DNA of 64,000 nucleotides from Pseudomonas schmalbachii. Lineage in GTDB: Bacteria; Pseudomonadota; Gammaproteobacteria; Pseudomonadales; Pseudomonadaceae. Shown piece after piece: positions 56,056-64,000 of this stretch. Under the pieces are notes generated by a model. That model did no database searches. It worked only from the letters and a program-made list of their open reading frames with translations, and was not told the DNA's origin. How positions within the stretch are numbered: the stretch's first letter is position 1; each line of letters opens with the position of its first letter. The position numbers and the translations under genes are program-made. The stretch covers positions 434,001 through 498,000 of the forward strand of contig NZ_JAELYA010000004.1 of NCBI RefSeq assembly GCF_017589465.1, written 5' to 3'.

Positions 56056-57147
56056 TCATTCGTGATGGTTGAAGTACTTGAATCCATGTTGCTTTACCAG
56101 CTCATCGCGCATGGCATCTTTCATGTCTTCGCGCATCATTTCCGAAACGAGTTCCTGGAACGATGTAGTTGGTACCCAGCCAAGCTTCGCTTTGGCATTG
56201 CTCGGATCGCCCAGCAGCGTTTCGACTTCTGCCGGACGGAAGTAGCGGGGGTCAACGGCCACGATGCATTTCCCAGTCGAGACATCGAAGCCTTTTTCAT
56301 CGACGCCTTCACCTTCCCACTTGATCTCGATACCGATTTCGCGTGCGGCCAGCTCAACGAACTCGCGTACCGAGTGCTGTTCTCCGGTGGCAATCACGAA
56401 GTCTTCAGGTTTTTCCTGCTGCAGCATCAGCCACTGCATCTCGACGTAATCGCGAGCATGGCCCCAGTCGCGAAGTGCGTTCATGTTGCCGAGATAAAGA
56501 CGCTCCTGAAGGCCAAGCTTGATTCGGGCAAGGGCACGGGTGATTTTCCGGGTAACGAAAGTCTCACCGCGAATCGGTGATTCGTGGTTGAAGAGGATGC
56601 CGTTGCATGCGTACATGCCATAGGCTTCGCGATAGTTGACGGTGATCCAGTAGGCGTAGAGCTTTGCGACCGCGTAGGGCGAGCGAGGATAGAAGGGGGT
56701 GGTTTCCTTCTGCGGAATTTCCTGCACCAGTCCGTACAGTTCGGATGTCGAGGCTTGATAGAACTTGGTGGTTTTCTCCAGCCCGGCGATACGAATTGCT
56801 TCCAGCAGGCGGAGCGCGCCGAGGGCGTCGGAGTTGGCGGTATATTCAGGCTCTTCGAACGAAACAGCGACGTGGCTTTGCGCTGCCAGATTGTAGATCT
56901 CGTCCGGCTTAACTTCTTGCACGATACGGATCAGGCTGCTGGAATCAGTGAGATCACCGTGGTGCAGGGTCAGGTCGTACCCTTTGTCATGTGGGTCGTG
57001 GTAGAGGTGATCGATACGGTCAGTATTGAACAGCGAGCTCCGGCGCTTGATACCATGTACCGCGTAACCCTTGCTGAGCAATAGTTCCGCGAGGTAAGCG
57101 CCGTCTTGTCCAGTGATGCCCGTGATCAGTGCAGTCTTCTTGCTCAA
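56056..57147 (-). CDS. gmd: GDP-mannose 4,6-dehydratase Gmd
   Basis: A 363-residue extended SDR enzyme that converts GDP-D-mannose to GDP-4-keto-6-deoxy-D-mannose. The NADP site is [13 protein letters not shown]; the catalytic Thr/Ser-Glu and Tyr-Lys are in QASTSELYG and [26 protein letters not shown] is a Gmd signature. The start codon is TTG at 57147, with GAGGA upstream. It sits between manC and per and supplies the perosamine precursor. Confidence 0.96.
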   Translation of the reverse strand: MSKKTALITGITGQDGAYLAELLLSKGYAVHGIKRRSSLFNTDRIDHLYHDPHDKGYDLTLHHGDLTDSSSLIRIVQEVKPDEIYNLAAQSHVAVSFEEPEYTANSDALGALRLLEAIRIAGLEKTTKFYQASTSELYGLVQEIPQKETTPFYPRSPYAVAKLYAYWITVNYREAYGMYACNGILFNHESPIRGETFVTRKITRALARIKLGLQERLYLGNMNALRDWGHARDYVEMQWLMLQQEKPEDFVIATGEQHSVREFVELAAREIGIEIKWEGEGVDEKGFDVSTGKCIVAVDPRYFRPAEVETLLGDPSNAKAKLGWVPTTSFQELVSEMMREDMKDAMRDELVKQHGFKYFNHHE

Positions 57148-57168
57148 AATTTAAATCCTCGTTATTGC

Positions 57169-58599
57169 TTACTTGCGGCCGTAGCGGTCTTCGAACCTGA
57201 CAATGTCGTCTTCCCCGAGATACTCACCACTCTGTACTTCGATCAGTACCAGGCTGATAACTCCTGGGTTCTCCAGACGGTGCTGATGCCCCGCAGGAAT
57301 GAAAGTCGATTCGTTCGTGTTCAATAGAAACGACTTCTCACCATTGGTTACCTTCGCCATACCGCACACCACGGTCCAATGCTCGCTACGATGGTGATGC
57401 ATTTGTAGCGAAAGAGAGGCGCCCGGTTTGACGACGATACGCTTGATCTTGAAACGGTCGCCTTCCTCCAGAGTGGTATAGGTACCCCAGGGGCGATGTA
57501 CGGTGCGGTGCAGCAGGTGTGCGTCATGCCCTTTTTTCTTTAGCTGGGCGACGATCTGTTTCACGTCCTGGCAATGCTCTCGATGTGAAATGAGGATTGC
57601 GTCAGGGGTATCGACGACGATCAGATTTTGCACGCCTACAAGTGCAGTGAGGCGGTCCGGGCTGTGGACGTAGTTGTTGTTGGCTGAGTGCAGCAGGACC
57701 TCACCATCGCAGCGGTTGCCATCCGGGTCCTCACTCGTCAGTTCCGACAGAGCGGCCCAGGATCCAATATCGCTCCAACCCAGATCGCAGGGAACAGTCG
57801 CAACCTTGTTCGAGCGCTCCAGCAGCGCGTAGTCGATGGAAATGTCCGGTACCTTTATGAAATGTTCGGCATTGAGCGTCAGGCAGCGATGATGCTCCCC
57901 TTTGCTTAGGCGCGACTCAGTGATGGTTGCCTCGACGGCAGAGGCAACCTCTGGCGCATGGATATTCATTTCGTCGAGCAGGGTGCCAACACGGAAGCAG
58001 AACATTCCGGAGTTCCAGAGATAGTTACCTGCGACGAGGTACTCCTGAGCTGTCACTCGATCCGGCTTTTCGACAAAGCGCCTTACCTTGAACCCACCTT
58101 CCAGAGGTTCGTTGCTGCTCTCGATGTAGCCGAATCCGGTTTCCGGGTACTGTGGTTGAACCCCGAAGGTTACCAGCCAGCCACCCTTTGCCAGTTCGGT
58201 GGCATGGGCTACGGCCTCGGCGAACGCCTCCGCTTCCTTGATCAGGTGGTCCGCCGGTAGCACTAGCATCAGTGCATCAGGTCCGTGAGCCGAGTTCAAC
58301 TGAAGCGCGGCCGAAGCGACTGCTGCAGCGGTATTGCGGCCAAATGGCTCTAGAACGTAGCTGAGGATGCATGGTCTAGGGGCCAGTGCGCGGTACTCAT
58401 CTTCCGTCTTGAAGTAGAGTTCTCGGTTGGTAACCGTCATTACCTCTGAAACATCGCTCAGTGCCAGCGCGCGCAGAAGAGTCTTTTGCAGGAGATTTTG
58501 CCCGTCAGGCAGGGGCATAAAAGGCTTGGGGTGTGCTTCTCGGGACACCGGCCAAAGGCGGCTGCCGGCTCCACCGCAAATGATCACAGGAAATAGCAT
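57169..58599 (-). CDS. manC: Mannose-1-phosphate guanylyltransferase / mannose-6-phosphate isomerase
   Basis: A 476-residue bifunctional type II PMI-GMP protein like WbpW, AlgA and ManC. The pyrophosphorylase motif GGAGSRLWPVSREAHPKP lies at the N terminus and FVEKPD marks the sugar-phosphate site. The C-terminal cupin (QMHHHRSEHWTVV) is the isomerase domain. It supplies GDP-mannose to Gmd. The ATG at 58599 follows AAGGA. It is the first gene of the minus-strand biosynthesis cluster, so the main promoter should lie just upstream (58600-58750), next to the IS remnants. Confidence 0.95.
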   Translation of the reverse strand: MLFPVIICGGAGSRLWPVSREAHPKPFMPLPDGQNLLQKTLLRALALSDVSEVMTVTNRELYFKTEDEYRALAPRPCILSYVLEPFGRNTAAAVASAALQLNSAHGPDALMLVLPADHLIKEAEAFAEAVAHATELAKGGWLVTFGVQPQYPETGFGYIESSNEPLEGGFKVRRFVEKPDRVTAQEYLVAGNYLWNSGMFCFRVGTLLDEMNIHAPEVASAVEATITESRLSKGEHHRCLTLNAEHFIKVPDISIDYALLERSNKVATVPCDLGWSDIGSWAALSELTSEDPDGNRCDGEVLLHSANNNYVHSPDRLTALVGVQNLIVVDTPDAILISHREHCQDVKQIVAQLKKKGHDAHLLHRTVHRPWGTYTTLEEGDRFKIKRIVVKPGASLSLQMHHHRSEHWTVVCGMAKVTNGEKSFLLNTNESTFIPAGHQHRLENPGVISLVLIEVQSGEYLGEDDIVRFEDRYGRK

Positions 58600-58749
58600 C
58601 AGATTTATCCTTGTGTAACTTGTCCTGAGCGTCCGAAGATCAGGGGAATTCGGCGCTAGAGTCTGGTGCGCGTACTCCTAGAGCGCTACCGTGGGGGAGG
58701 AGTATGCCTCCTGCTCTCGATGTCTCTCTCAGCGAGCAACGTTTTCCTA

Positions 58750-59011
58750 CGGCGGGCGGAAGGTTAACGCATTGATTCTTGTCGACAAAGAATTCTTCGC
58801 TATCAGCAATGGGAAGTCGTTTGTCAACGTCTCCCCAGCTTGGTGGCGATTTGATTGCGCTCGTGTCGGTTGGTTCCGTAACAGGAGCAAAATTGCTGTC
58901 ATCGCGCTAGCATCGGCACCGCATCGCGTTGAAAATCCGCAGCGTGTCCCCGATATTGTCCGGCTGTATTCGGTGGCTGTCACCTGTTGACTAGCAGTAG
59001 ATGGCGCGGCT
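58750..59011. other. Unassigned sequence between manC promoter area and IS remnant
   Basis: About 260 bases that extend the broken tnpC frame with non-transposase sequence. The composition and lack of ribosome sites suggest debris of another mobile element, which I could not identify. Confidence 0.4.
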
Positions 59012-59808
59012 AGGCGTCTGCGGCGGACCACCGCTTTGTACCCACATCCAGGATTGGCTCGTGGGTCACGCCCGGGTTCATGCAGCACCTGCAGGCGCGT
59101 CTCGTCGCAGTGCAGCACGGGGTATTCCAGCAGCTGGTCGCGCATCAGGTTGAGCTGAGGCTGCAAGCGTTCGCCACACTGGATCACCCAGCGCGCCAGG
59201 GTCTGCCGGGATATCTCGATGCCGTGGCGGGCGAGCATCTTCTCGAAGCGATACAGCGGGATGCCGTCGGCGTACTTGGTGGTCAGCAGCATCGCCAGCA
59301 CGCTGGGGCTGGCCAGGCTTTTCTCGATCAGTTGCGCCGACTTGTCGGCGGTGACCAGGCCGGCTTCGCAGACCTTGCAGGCGTAGGTTTTGCGGATGTG
59401 GCGGATGACCCGCACCTGCATCGGGATGATCTCCAGCTGTTCGCTGGTTTCCTCGCCGATCACTTGCTTGCAGGCACCGCATTCGCAGGTCCGTTCGTGC
59501 TCGGGCAGGTCATGGACGACCTCCACACGCGGCAGATCCGCCGGCAGCGGCTTGCGCTTACCACGGCGCTTGACCGGGGCGACGACCTCTTCCTCGGCTT
59601 CTTCAGCAACGGCATCAGGCATGGCTTCGACCAGTTCTTCCGCCTCGTTGAACATCGCCAACTGCGGCGAATCCACATCCTCTGGGCTGCGCTCGGACTT
59701 GGGCGAGAATAACTTGTGACGCAGCAGGGCATTCTCCTGCTGCAATTGCAGAATCAGAGCCTTGAGCAGGATGGGGTCGTCAGGGAGGGCGTCTGCAGCA
59801 GATTTCAT
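59012..59808 (-). pseudogene. tnpC: IS66 TnpC transposase, 5' part, frameshifted and truncated
   Basis: Reading from ATG 59808, the N-terminal leucine-zipper region, the acidic segment, the zinc-finger-like CECGACKQVIGEE and CKVCEAG, and the first part of the DDE domain (VLHCDETRLQVLHEPGRDP) are intact. After about 59055 homology passes into another frame (SWMWVQSGGPPQTP) and then stops near 59012. The last two DDE acidic residues are missing, so it is inactive. Confidence 0.88.
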
Positions 59809-59827
59809 GGCGCCGGATTATACAGGC

Positions 59828-60187
59828 TCAGGCCACGAAACGCGGGGTCAGCACCTGGTGCGGGCGGTTGCGCCACAGATCGATACCGTCGAGCAGCCAG
59901 TTCAGTTCATCGACCGTCAATTCGATGGCCTCGTCACCGGCATCGGGCTTGGTCTTGAAACGCTCGGCCTCCAGACGCTTGAGCCACAGACAGAAGCCAT
60001 TGCGCTCCCAGTACAGAATCTTCACCTGACTGCGAGCCCGGTTGAGGAACACGAACAGCACCGGGTTGAACACCTCCACCTTGATGTCCAGCTCGACCAA
60101 CGCGGACAGGCCATTGATGGATTTGCGGAAGTCGACAGGCTTCGGATAGAGGTAGACCTTCTGCACCTTGGTGTCGGGACGCATCAT
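59828..60187 (-). CDS. tnpB: IS66 accessory protein TnpB
   Basis: A 119-residue protein with the IS66 Orf2/TnpB pattern: VQKVYLYPKPVDFRKSINGLSALVE, then FLNRARSQVKILYWERNGFCLWLKRLE. The frame is intact. Two adjacent ATGs (60187, 60184) follow AGGAG; the frame extends upstream to 60223 without a ribosome site. It is required with TnpC for IS66 transposition, but the partner is broken here. Confidence 0.9.
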   Translation of the reverse strand: MMRPDTKVQKVYLYPKPVDFRKSINGLSALVELDIKVEVFNPVLFVFLNRARSQVKILYWERNGFCLWLKRLEAERFKTKPDAGDEAIELTVDELNWLLDGIDLWRNRPHQVLTPRFVA

Positions 60188-60270
60188 GAGAACAGGCTCC
60201 TGTGAAAAACGGAGCAACAGCATCTCCAGCGCCAGGGAGCATTTGTAGGCGGGGGTTGTGGAGTGCTTAC

Positions 60271-60693
60271 ATGCGGAGCGCCTCGAAGGGCGTCAGCAGC
60301 GCAGCCAGCCCCTGCTCAATCAGCTCAAAACCTGGCTGGGCAAGACCCAGCCACAGGTCGCCGGGCAGACAGCCCTGGGCAAGGCGGTGGGCCAACAACT
60401 GGAGCAAGCTGGTGCGCTACCTCGAAGGCGGTCATCTGCCGATCGACAACAACCGCGCCGAGAACGCCATCCGCCCCTTCGTCATCGGCCGCAAAAACTG
60501 GCTGTTCAGCGATACGCCCAAAGACGCCACGGCCAGCGCACAGATCTACAGCCTGATCGAAACGGCCAAGGCCAACGGGCAGGAGCCCTATGCCTGGCTA
60601 CGTCACATCCTCGAACGCCTGCCATCGGCCAGCGGCGTCGGAGACTACGAAGCCCTGCTGCCGTGGAACTGCTCGCCGACAAACGCAGCCTGA
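60271..60693 (+). pseudogene. tnpC: IS66 TnpC transposase, 3' part, frameshifted
   Basis: Plus-strand remnant. [22 protein letters not shown] and TALGKAVG are in one frame, then near 60392 homology moves to another ([39 protein letters not shown]), running to the normal C terminus EALLPWN. A small deletion explains the shift. The 5' two thirds of the gene are gone. Confidence 0.88.
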
Positions 60694-60738
60694 TCGCAGA
60701 GCCCCGTCAAGGGAAGATGGGGTTGGTGGAGCGCTTAC

Positions 60739-61001
60739 GCCCTGACCTCCTCATTGCCAGGCTGCTGCAGGGCCTGGCGGAGAGCGGGCAGCTCGCGCAG
60801 GATCGGTGGTAGATCCTGATAGAGCCGCAGCGTGCCGAGCAGGTTGGCGACGTAAAGATCGAGGGTCTGACGGTTCTGCTGGGCCAGTTCTTCGCGGTAG
60901 TACTGATTGGCGAAGTGGTGGAGGTGCCAGAGAAGGGTGAGAAAACACGTAATAAATAGCAAGGGAATAAGACGTTGCCAATCAGAAATAAATATAGTCA
61001 T
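60739..61001 (-). pseudogene. Truncated second copy of dctB (first 87 or so codons)
   Basis: Reading from ATG 61001, the protein shares with intact DctB the blocks LLWHLHHF (DctB LLWPLHHF), RQTLDLYVANLLGTL (DctB QQTLDLYVANLLGTL), YQDLPPIL (DctB YEDLPPIL) and a following LxALxxP segment. It stops at the IS66 right end, where a TAA inside the terminal sequence closes the frame. The copy is diverged from the resident dctB, so it is not a recent duplication. It was cut by IS insertion. Confidence 0.88.
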
Positions 61002-61036
61002 GGCGCTATCGTTTCAGCCTGATGCGGTTTAAGAAA

Positions 61037-61066
61037 CTCGACATCTTAAAGTTATAAGATGTCGAG
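61037..61066 (-). terminator. Terminator after the glycosyltransferase-methyltransferase gene
   Basis: CTCGACATCTTA and TAAGATGTCGAG are perfect 12-bp arms with a 6-base loop. On the minus strand TTTCTT follows. It starts 27 bases after the stop codon. Confidence 0.8.
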
Positions 61067-61092
61067 CTAAAAGAATTTGCGAGCCCTGATAA

Positions 61093-63051
61093 TTAATTTA
61101 GTTCGACTTCTAGAGCTTCTTTTAGCCGATTTTTTATAATCTCCTCCCGCAGTGCGTTGCTTAGCTCGTTGAGAGTATCTTCTTTGCAGAGTTGCACGAT
61201 GAACTCGCAGCCTTCTGTTGCGAAAAAACTCTTTATGTTGAAAGATGTGTAATTAAGCGATTGGATGTCATGCAGAATTAGTTTAAATGAAGATGGTGTG
61301 AATTTCCAGTTGTGGACATCAATGTATTCATCGGACTCTTGAGCAAAGGCAAGCATCCTCTTTGCATCATCAAGACTGGGATGGATAAAGTTGAAATTTC
61401 CCGAGTGCCCTTTATGCCATGCTACGGTCTCGCCTTTTCTAGTGATCATCGAGAAGTGATCCCATATGGCGGATAGGCTATGTCGACGGCGTTTTTCTAC
61501 GTAAGCTTGAATTACTTCGCCTGGGGTACTGGTTGGTCTGAATATGTCAAAGCAGTATCTATGATCAGGAATTGCTAGGCACAATATCCCGCCAGGCTTT
61601 AGCATTATTTCGCATTGCTGTAAAAAAGAGACGAGATCTGGAGTGTGCTCTATGACATGTGATGCTATTATCCAATCATAGTAGTCTTTCTTTTCTGTCA
61701 GTTCATGAAGTGGTTGGCCAGACCATACATAGTCGACTTCTTCAATTTTTCTTATGTCGACATTCTGATTTTTATACTTCTCCTTTAGTGTGCTAGCGTC
61801 AGCATGATCCAAGACATGTACATTGAAACCTTGACTTTTGGGGGCGACTGGGCAGTAGGATGCACCAATTTCAAGGCCTATTCCCCGAAGGTTGCATCCA
61901 AATAGAACTTTCTCATTTCGGGAGAGATTCTGGGAGGGGGTGAAGCTTTGGCCGGGTATAGAGGAACTTTGGGTGGAGGAGTGGCTGAGAGAAACTAACT
62001 TTCTTATCGCTTCTGTCCATCTTGAAGCTGTAGTTTTTAACATGCGTTCGCTCCAGATTTGTGTGTGTGCGTTGTGGGCTAGTTTTTGGCGGAGTTCTTG
62101 ATCAAGTATTAAACTCTCCAGCCAGTATTCCCAAGAAGAATTATCAGTTGCCAGGATTCCAGTATTTAAATGAGAGATGGTGGCGCTGTAAGCTGGGGTG
62201 TCGGAAAATATTCCGGGTATTCCATGGACGCCATAATCTAAATATTTTATGTCAGATTTGCATTTCGTGAAGTCTGAGTCTATTAGGGGGGCGATCCCGA
62301 AGTTCCAGTTTATGTTTCTCTTGAAGTAAGATGTAAAGTTTTTATATGGGGTGTCACTAGGCGGGACGGAAAGGATCTTAACTGGAAGATCTGCGAACAT
62401 CTCTCTTATAGTTGGAGCGTCGCCTATCCCTAGTATTTCAAAGCTGACCTTGGATGAGTGTTTTCTTAGAGTTCGTCTAAGGGGATGTATAATAGAAATT
62501 AGGTCATCTATGTGGGTGTAAGTACCCATGTATCCGAACTTGACTTGACTGTGGTTGGTTTGTGACGGAAGAGTTGGCGGCGAGAAAAATAACTGCTCGT
62601 CCAAGAAGTTTTCTAAGACTACGACGTTCTTGTTTAAGCTGGAAAGTCTTTTTGCGAGATTGGGAGTTGAGACTATGACTCCGTCGGCAAAGCGCGCCAT
62701 TTGCATTAGCCATAATTTTTGGGATGACGTTGGCCAGTTGGTGTCGCCAGCTTTAGAGTTGAGATCTAATAAATTATCATCTAGTTCGTAGATTATTTTT
62801 GCGCCTTGCAGTCTAGCGCGCTGCAATATTGAGTGATGATAATGCCAGTCGCAAGTGTGGTCCCATAGACGCTCAATGATAATCACGTCAAATGGGATGT
62901 CAGGGAGGTCAGTTCCGTAAGTGAGCGATACTTCAGAGCTTATAGATGGGTGAGACAATGGACGAATTAGCCGAATTTCACTGCAGCCGTGGGGAAGTCC
63001 ACCGGCAGAGCTCTCATATAGTACATGTATATTTAGGATGCTGTCGGACAT
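61093..63051 (-). CDS. Glycosyltransferase-methyltransferase fusion protein
   Basis: A 652-residue two-domain protein. The N-terminal part (about 1-345) is a GT4-like transferase (IYELDDNLLDLN, VKFGYMGTYTHIDDL, LGIGDAP, KYLDYGVHGIPGIFSDT). The C-terminal part (about 380-600) is a class I SAM-dependent methyltransferase with motif I GIGLEIGAS at about 390-398 and the later DWIIASHVIEHTPDLVSFLQQ and LKPGGILCLAIPD. The fusion could add and methylate a sugar, for example at a chain terminus. It is strongly A+T-rich with different codon use from the rest of the window, suggesting a separate origin. ATG 63051. The next gene upstream is another glycosyltransferase. Confidence 0.82.
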   Translation of the reverse strand: MSDSILNIHVLYESSAGGLPHGCSEIRLIRPLSHPSISSEVSLTYGTDLPDIPFDVIIIERLWDHTCDWHYHHSILQRARLQGAKIIYELDDNLLDLNSKAGDTNWPTSSQKLWLMQMARFADGVIVSTPNLAKRLSSLNKNVVVLENFLDEQLFFSPPTLPSQTNHSQVKFGYMGTYTHIDDLISIIHPLRRTLRKHSSKVSFEILGIGDAPTIREMFADLPVKILSVPPSDTPYKNFTSYFKRNINWNFGIAPLIDSDFTKCKSDIKYLDYGVHGIPGIFSDTPAYSATISHLNTGILATDNSSWEYWLESLILDQELRQKLAHNAHTQIWSERMLKTTASRWTEAIRKLVSLSHSSTQSSSIPGQSFTPSQNLSRNEKVLFGCNLRGIGLEIGASYCPVAPKSQGFNVHVLDHADASTLKEKYKNQNVDIRKIEEVDYVWSGQPLHELTEKKDYYDWIIASHVIEHTPDLVSFLQQCEIMLKPGGILCLAIPDHRYCFDIFRPTSTPGEVIQAYVEKRRRHSLSAIWDHFSMITRKGETVAWHKGHSGNFNFIHPSLDDAKRMLAFAQESDEYIDVHNWKFTPSSFKLILHDIQSLNYTSFNIKSFFATEGCEFIVQLCKEDTLNELSNALREEIIKNRLKEALEVELN

Positions 63052-63158
63052 TTAATTTATCTGCTGTGGGTTTTATGGCAGTTTTTTGATTTCGGGCTGC
63101 TCGGCCGGTATTTATTGGTTTTTGGCCTGCCGAAAACACACGACAGGCCTTCATATTA

Positions 63159-64000
63159 TTATGCTAAAGACATACTTTCCTCTGTGGTGGAAGTGGAGTT
63201 AGGAGTCGCATCATCCGGGAAGAAACAGCTTAGAATATTAAAAGAAGATATGATTGGATCGTGCTGCACCACAACTAGAGCATTTTTCCGGATGCGCTCT
63301 CTCAGTTTCGAGTCGGAAATTAGTCGGCTTGCCGCTTCAAATATCTCATCGTCAGAGTTGGTATTGACTAGTAGACCATTCTCTTTGTCGGTGATTATTT
63401 CTCTAAGTCCACCATTTTGAGGGCCGATAACTGCTAGCGCAGAAGCCATTGCCTCCATAGCAGTAAGCCCCATTGCCTGGAAGTCTGAACAATCAATAAA
63501 AATATCTGCTGTTGCCATTGTTTTAGAGACTTCTTGGGAGTTAATCTCTCCAAGATTTGCAAAAGGGAAATCCCTATCGATCAAAGCGGAGTTTATTTCA
63601 TCGGTAGAACAGCCAAAAATCATTATTTGGATATTGGTTCCAAAGTGGCGCGATAAGCGCTTTAATATTCGCATGGTTCGCTCTGGTGCTCTCCTTGGTG
63701 TAGATGGGCGCACCATTGCTAGAATCGTGATCTTATCTGTATTTGAATTATATGTTTTCGTCGGATGGAAAAGGTTAGTATCCAATGTGGGGCCAACTAC
63801 TGCTGCTATAACGCTAGTTTCTTCTTTGAGAACGCGCTGGGTCCACTTTGTCTTTGTAAATAGAGTTAGTCCATCGACCTCTGTATAACTGCTTAGAGCC
63901 AATTTATAATCGGGGGTCCCTTTCTCGAAGAAATCGGGCTCAAAATCTTGTACGTAGTAGCCGAGTTTGGGGGGGGTGGGTAAATCTAATAGCGGTCTCA
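63159..64000 (-). CDS. Group 1 glycosyltransferase (partial, 5' end outside window)
   Basis: The frame is open from the right edge (no stop upstream; it reads PPKLGYYVQDFEP at its visible start) to a stop at 63159, about 280 residues. ITILAMVRPSTPRRAPERTM, FANLGEINSQEVSKTMATADIFIDCSDFQAMGLTAMEAMA and NGGLREIITDKENGLLVNTN are the GT4 donor-binding and acidic-pair motifs. The YYVQDFEP phrase is common in transferases acting on rhamnan-like polymers. It is A+T-rich like the next gene and probably co-transcribed with it (108-base gap). An internal TTG at 63902 is not the true start. Confidence 0.85.
   Translation of the reverse strand, partial: RPLLDLPTPPKLGYYVQDFEPDFFEKGTPDYKLALSSYTEVDGLTLFTKTKWTQRVLKEETSVIAAVVGPTLDTNLFHPTKTYNSNTDKITILAMVRPSTPRRAPERTMRILKRLSRHFGTNIQIMIFGCSTDEINSALIDRDFPFANLGEINSQEVSKTMATADIFIDCSDFQAMGLTAMEAMASALAVIGPQNGGLREIITDKENGLLVNTNSDDEIFEAASRLISDSKLRERIRKNALVVVQHDPIISSFNILSCFFPDDATPNSTSTTEESMSLA

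Larger units (their letters stand above)
59012..60738. mobile_element. Nested IS66-family remnants in opposite orientations
   Basis: Copy 1 reads on the minus strand. Its left end is at 60270 (minus strand starts GTAAGCACTCCAC), followed by an intact tnpB and a tnpC cut off near 59012. Copy 2 reads on the plus strand: only the 3' end of tnpC (60271-60693) and the right end at 60738 (…GTGGAGCGCTTAC) remain. The left end of copy 1 abuts the inside of tnpC of copy 2, so copy 1 inserted into copy 2 before both decayed. The termini match each other (GTAAGC, A or G, CTCCAC). Confidence 0.85.

Noticed and set aside
58747-59011. C-terminal extension of the IS66 TnpC frame as part of the transposase
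   Set aside because: Homology to TnpC has shifted frame and ended by 59012; the extra residues have no transposase motifs.
63159-63902. Treating the last glycosyltransferase as a 247-residue gene starting at TTG 63902
   Set aside because: The frame stays open with conserved sequence to the window edge, so the gene is cut by the edge and this start is internal.

Overview
The window is a high-G+C gammaproteobacterial chromosome segment from a Pseudomonas of the P. aeruginosa type. Most genes match, in order and length, loci I know from P. aeruginosa PAO1: a PAS-GGDEF gene, desA, a second GGDEF gene, oprE, aguA-aguB-aguR, a polyamine-binding protein, spuI-spuABCDEFGH, an hacB-type acylase, ilvD, pfpI, fabY, arcDABC and dctBD. 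No tRNA, rRNA or CRISPR array was seen.

Layout. 0-5.7 kb: c-di-GMP signalling genes, the membrane-lipid desaturase desA and an OprD-family porin. 5.7-24 kb: a polyamine and agmatine block. AguA and AguB turn agmatine into putrescine under the TetR repressor AguR, which has two palindromic operator candidates. SpuI and SpuA-C start the gamma-glutamylation and transamination routes, SpuD-H import putrescine and spermidine, and an Ntn-hydrolase acylase follows. 24-35 kb: small periplasmic and hypothetical genes, a hydrolase, a 2OG-Fe(II) oxygenase, a DUF523 protein, a xanthine permease, an orphan type IV pilin of lower G+C, ilvD, an rlmI-like methyltransferase and pfpI. 35-45.6 kb: fabY, the anaerobic arginine deiminase operon arcDABC with an ANR-type box, and the C4-dicarboxylate two-component pair dctB-dctD.

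45.6-64 kb is accessory: a surface-polysaccharide locus on the minus strand, less G+C-rich toward its ends. Its core is manC-gmd-per-wzm-wzt, followed by glycosyltransferases and two acyltransferases. It predicts GDP-mannose, then GDP-4-keto-6-deoxymannose, then GDP-perosamine, N-acylation, and export by an ABC transporter of the short-Wzt type. No rmd, wzx or wzy gene is seen. IS66-family remnants and a broken second copy of the dctB 5' end lie upstream of manC. Beyond them are an A+T-rich glycosyltransferase-methyltransferase fusion and a glycosyltransferase cut by the window edge.

The features that most deserve attention are the perosamine O-polysaccharide locus and its dctB/IS66 scar, the orphan pilin, a partial duplication at the spuG/spuH junction that makes a 29-codon bridging ORF, a candidate structured small RNA after spuH, and families of inverted-repeat intergenic elements. 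Comparisons with PAO1 are from memory and were not computed.
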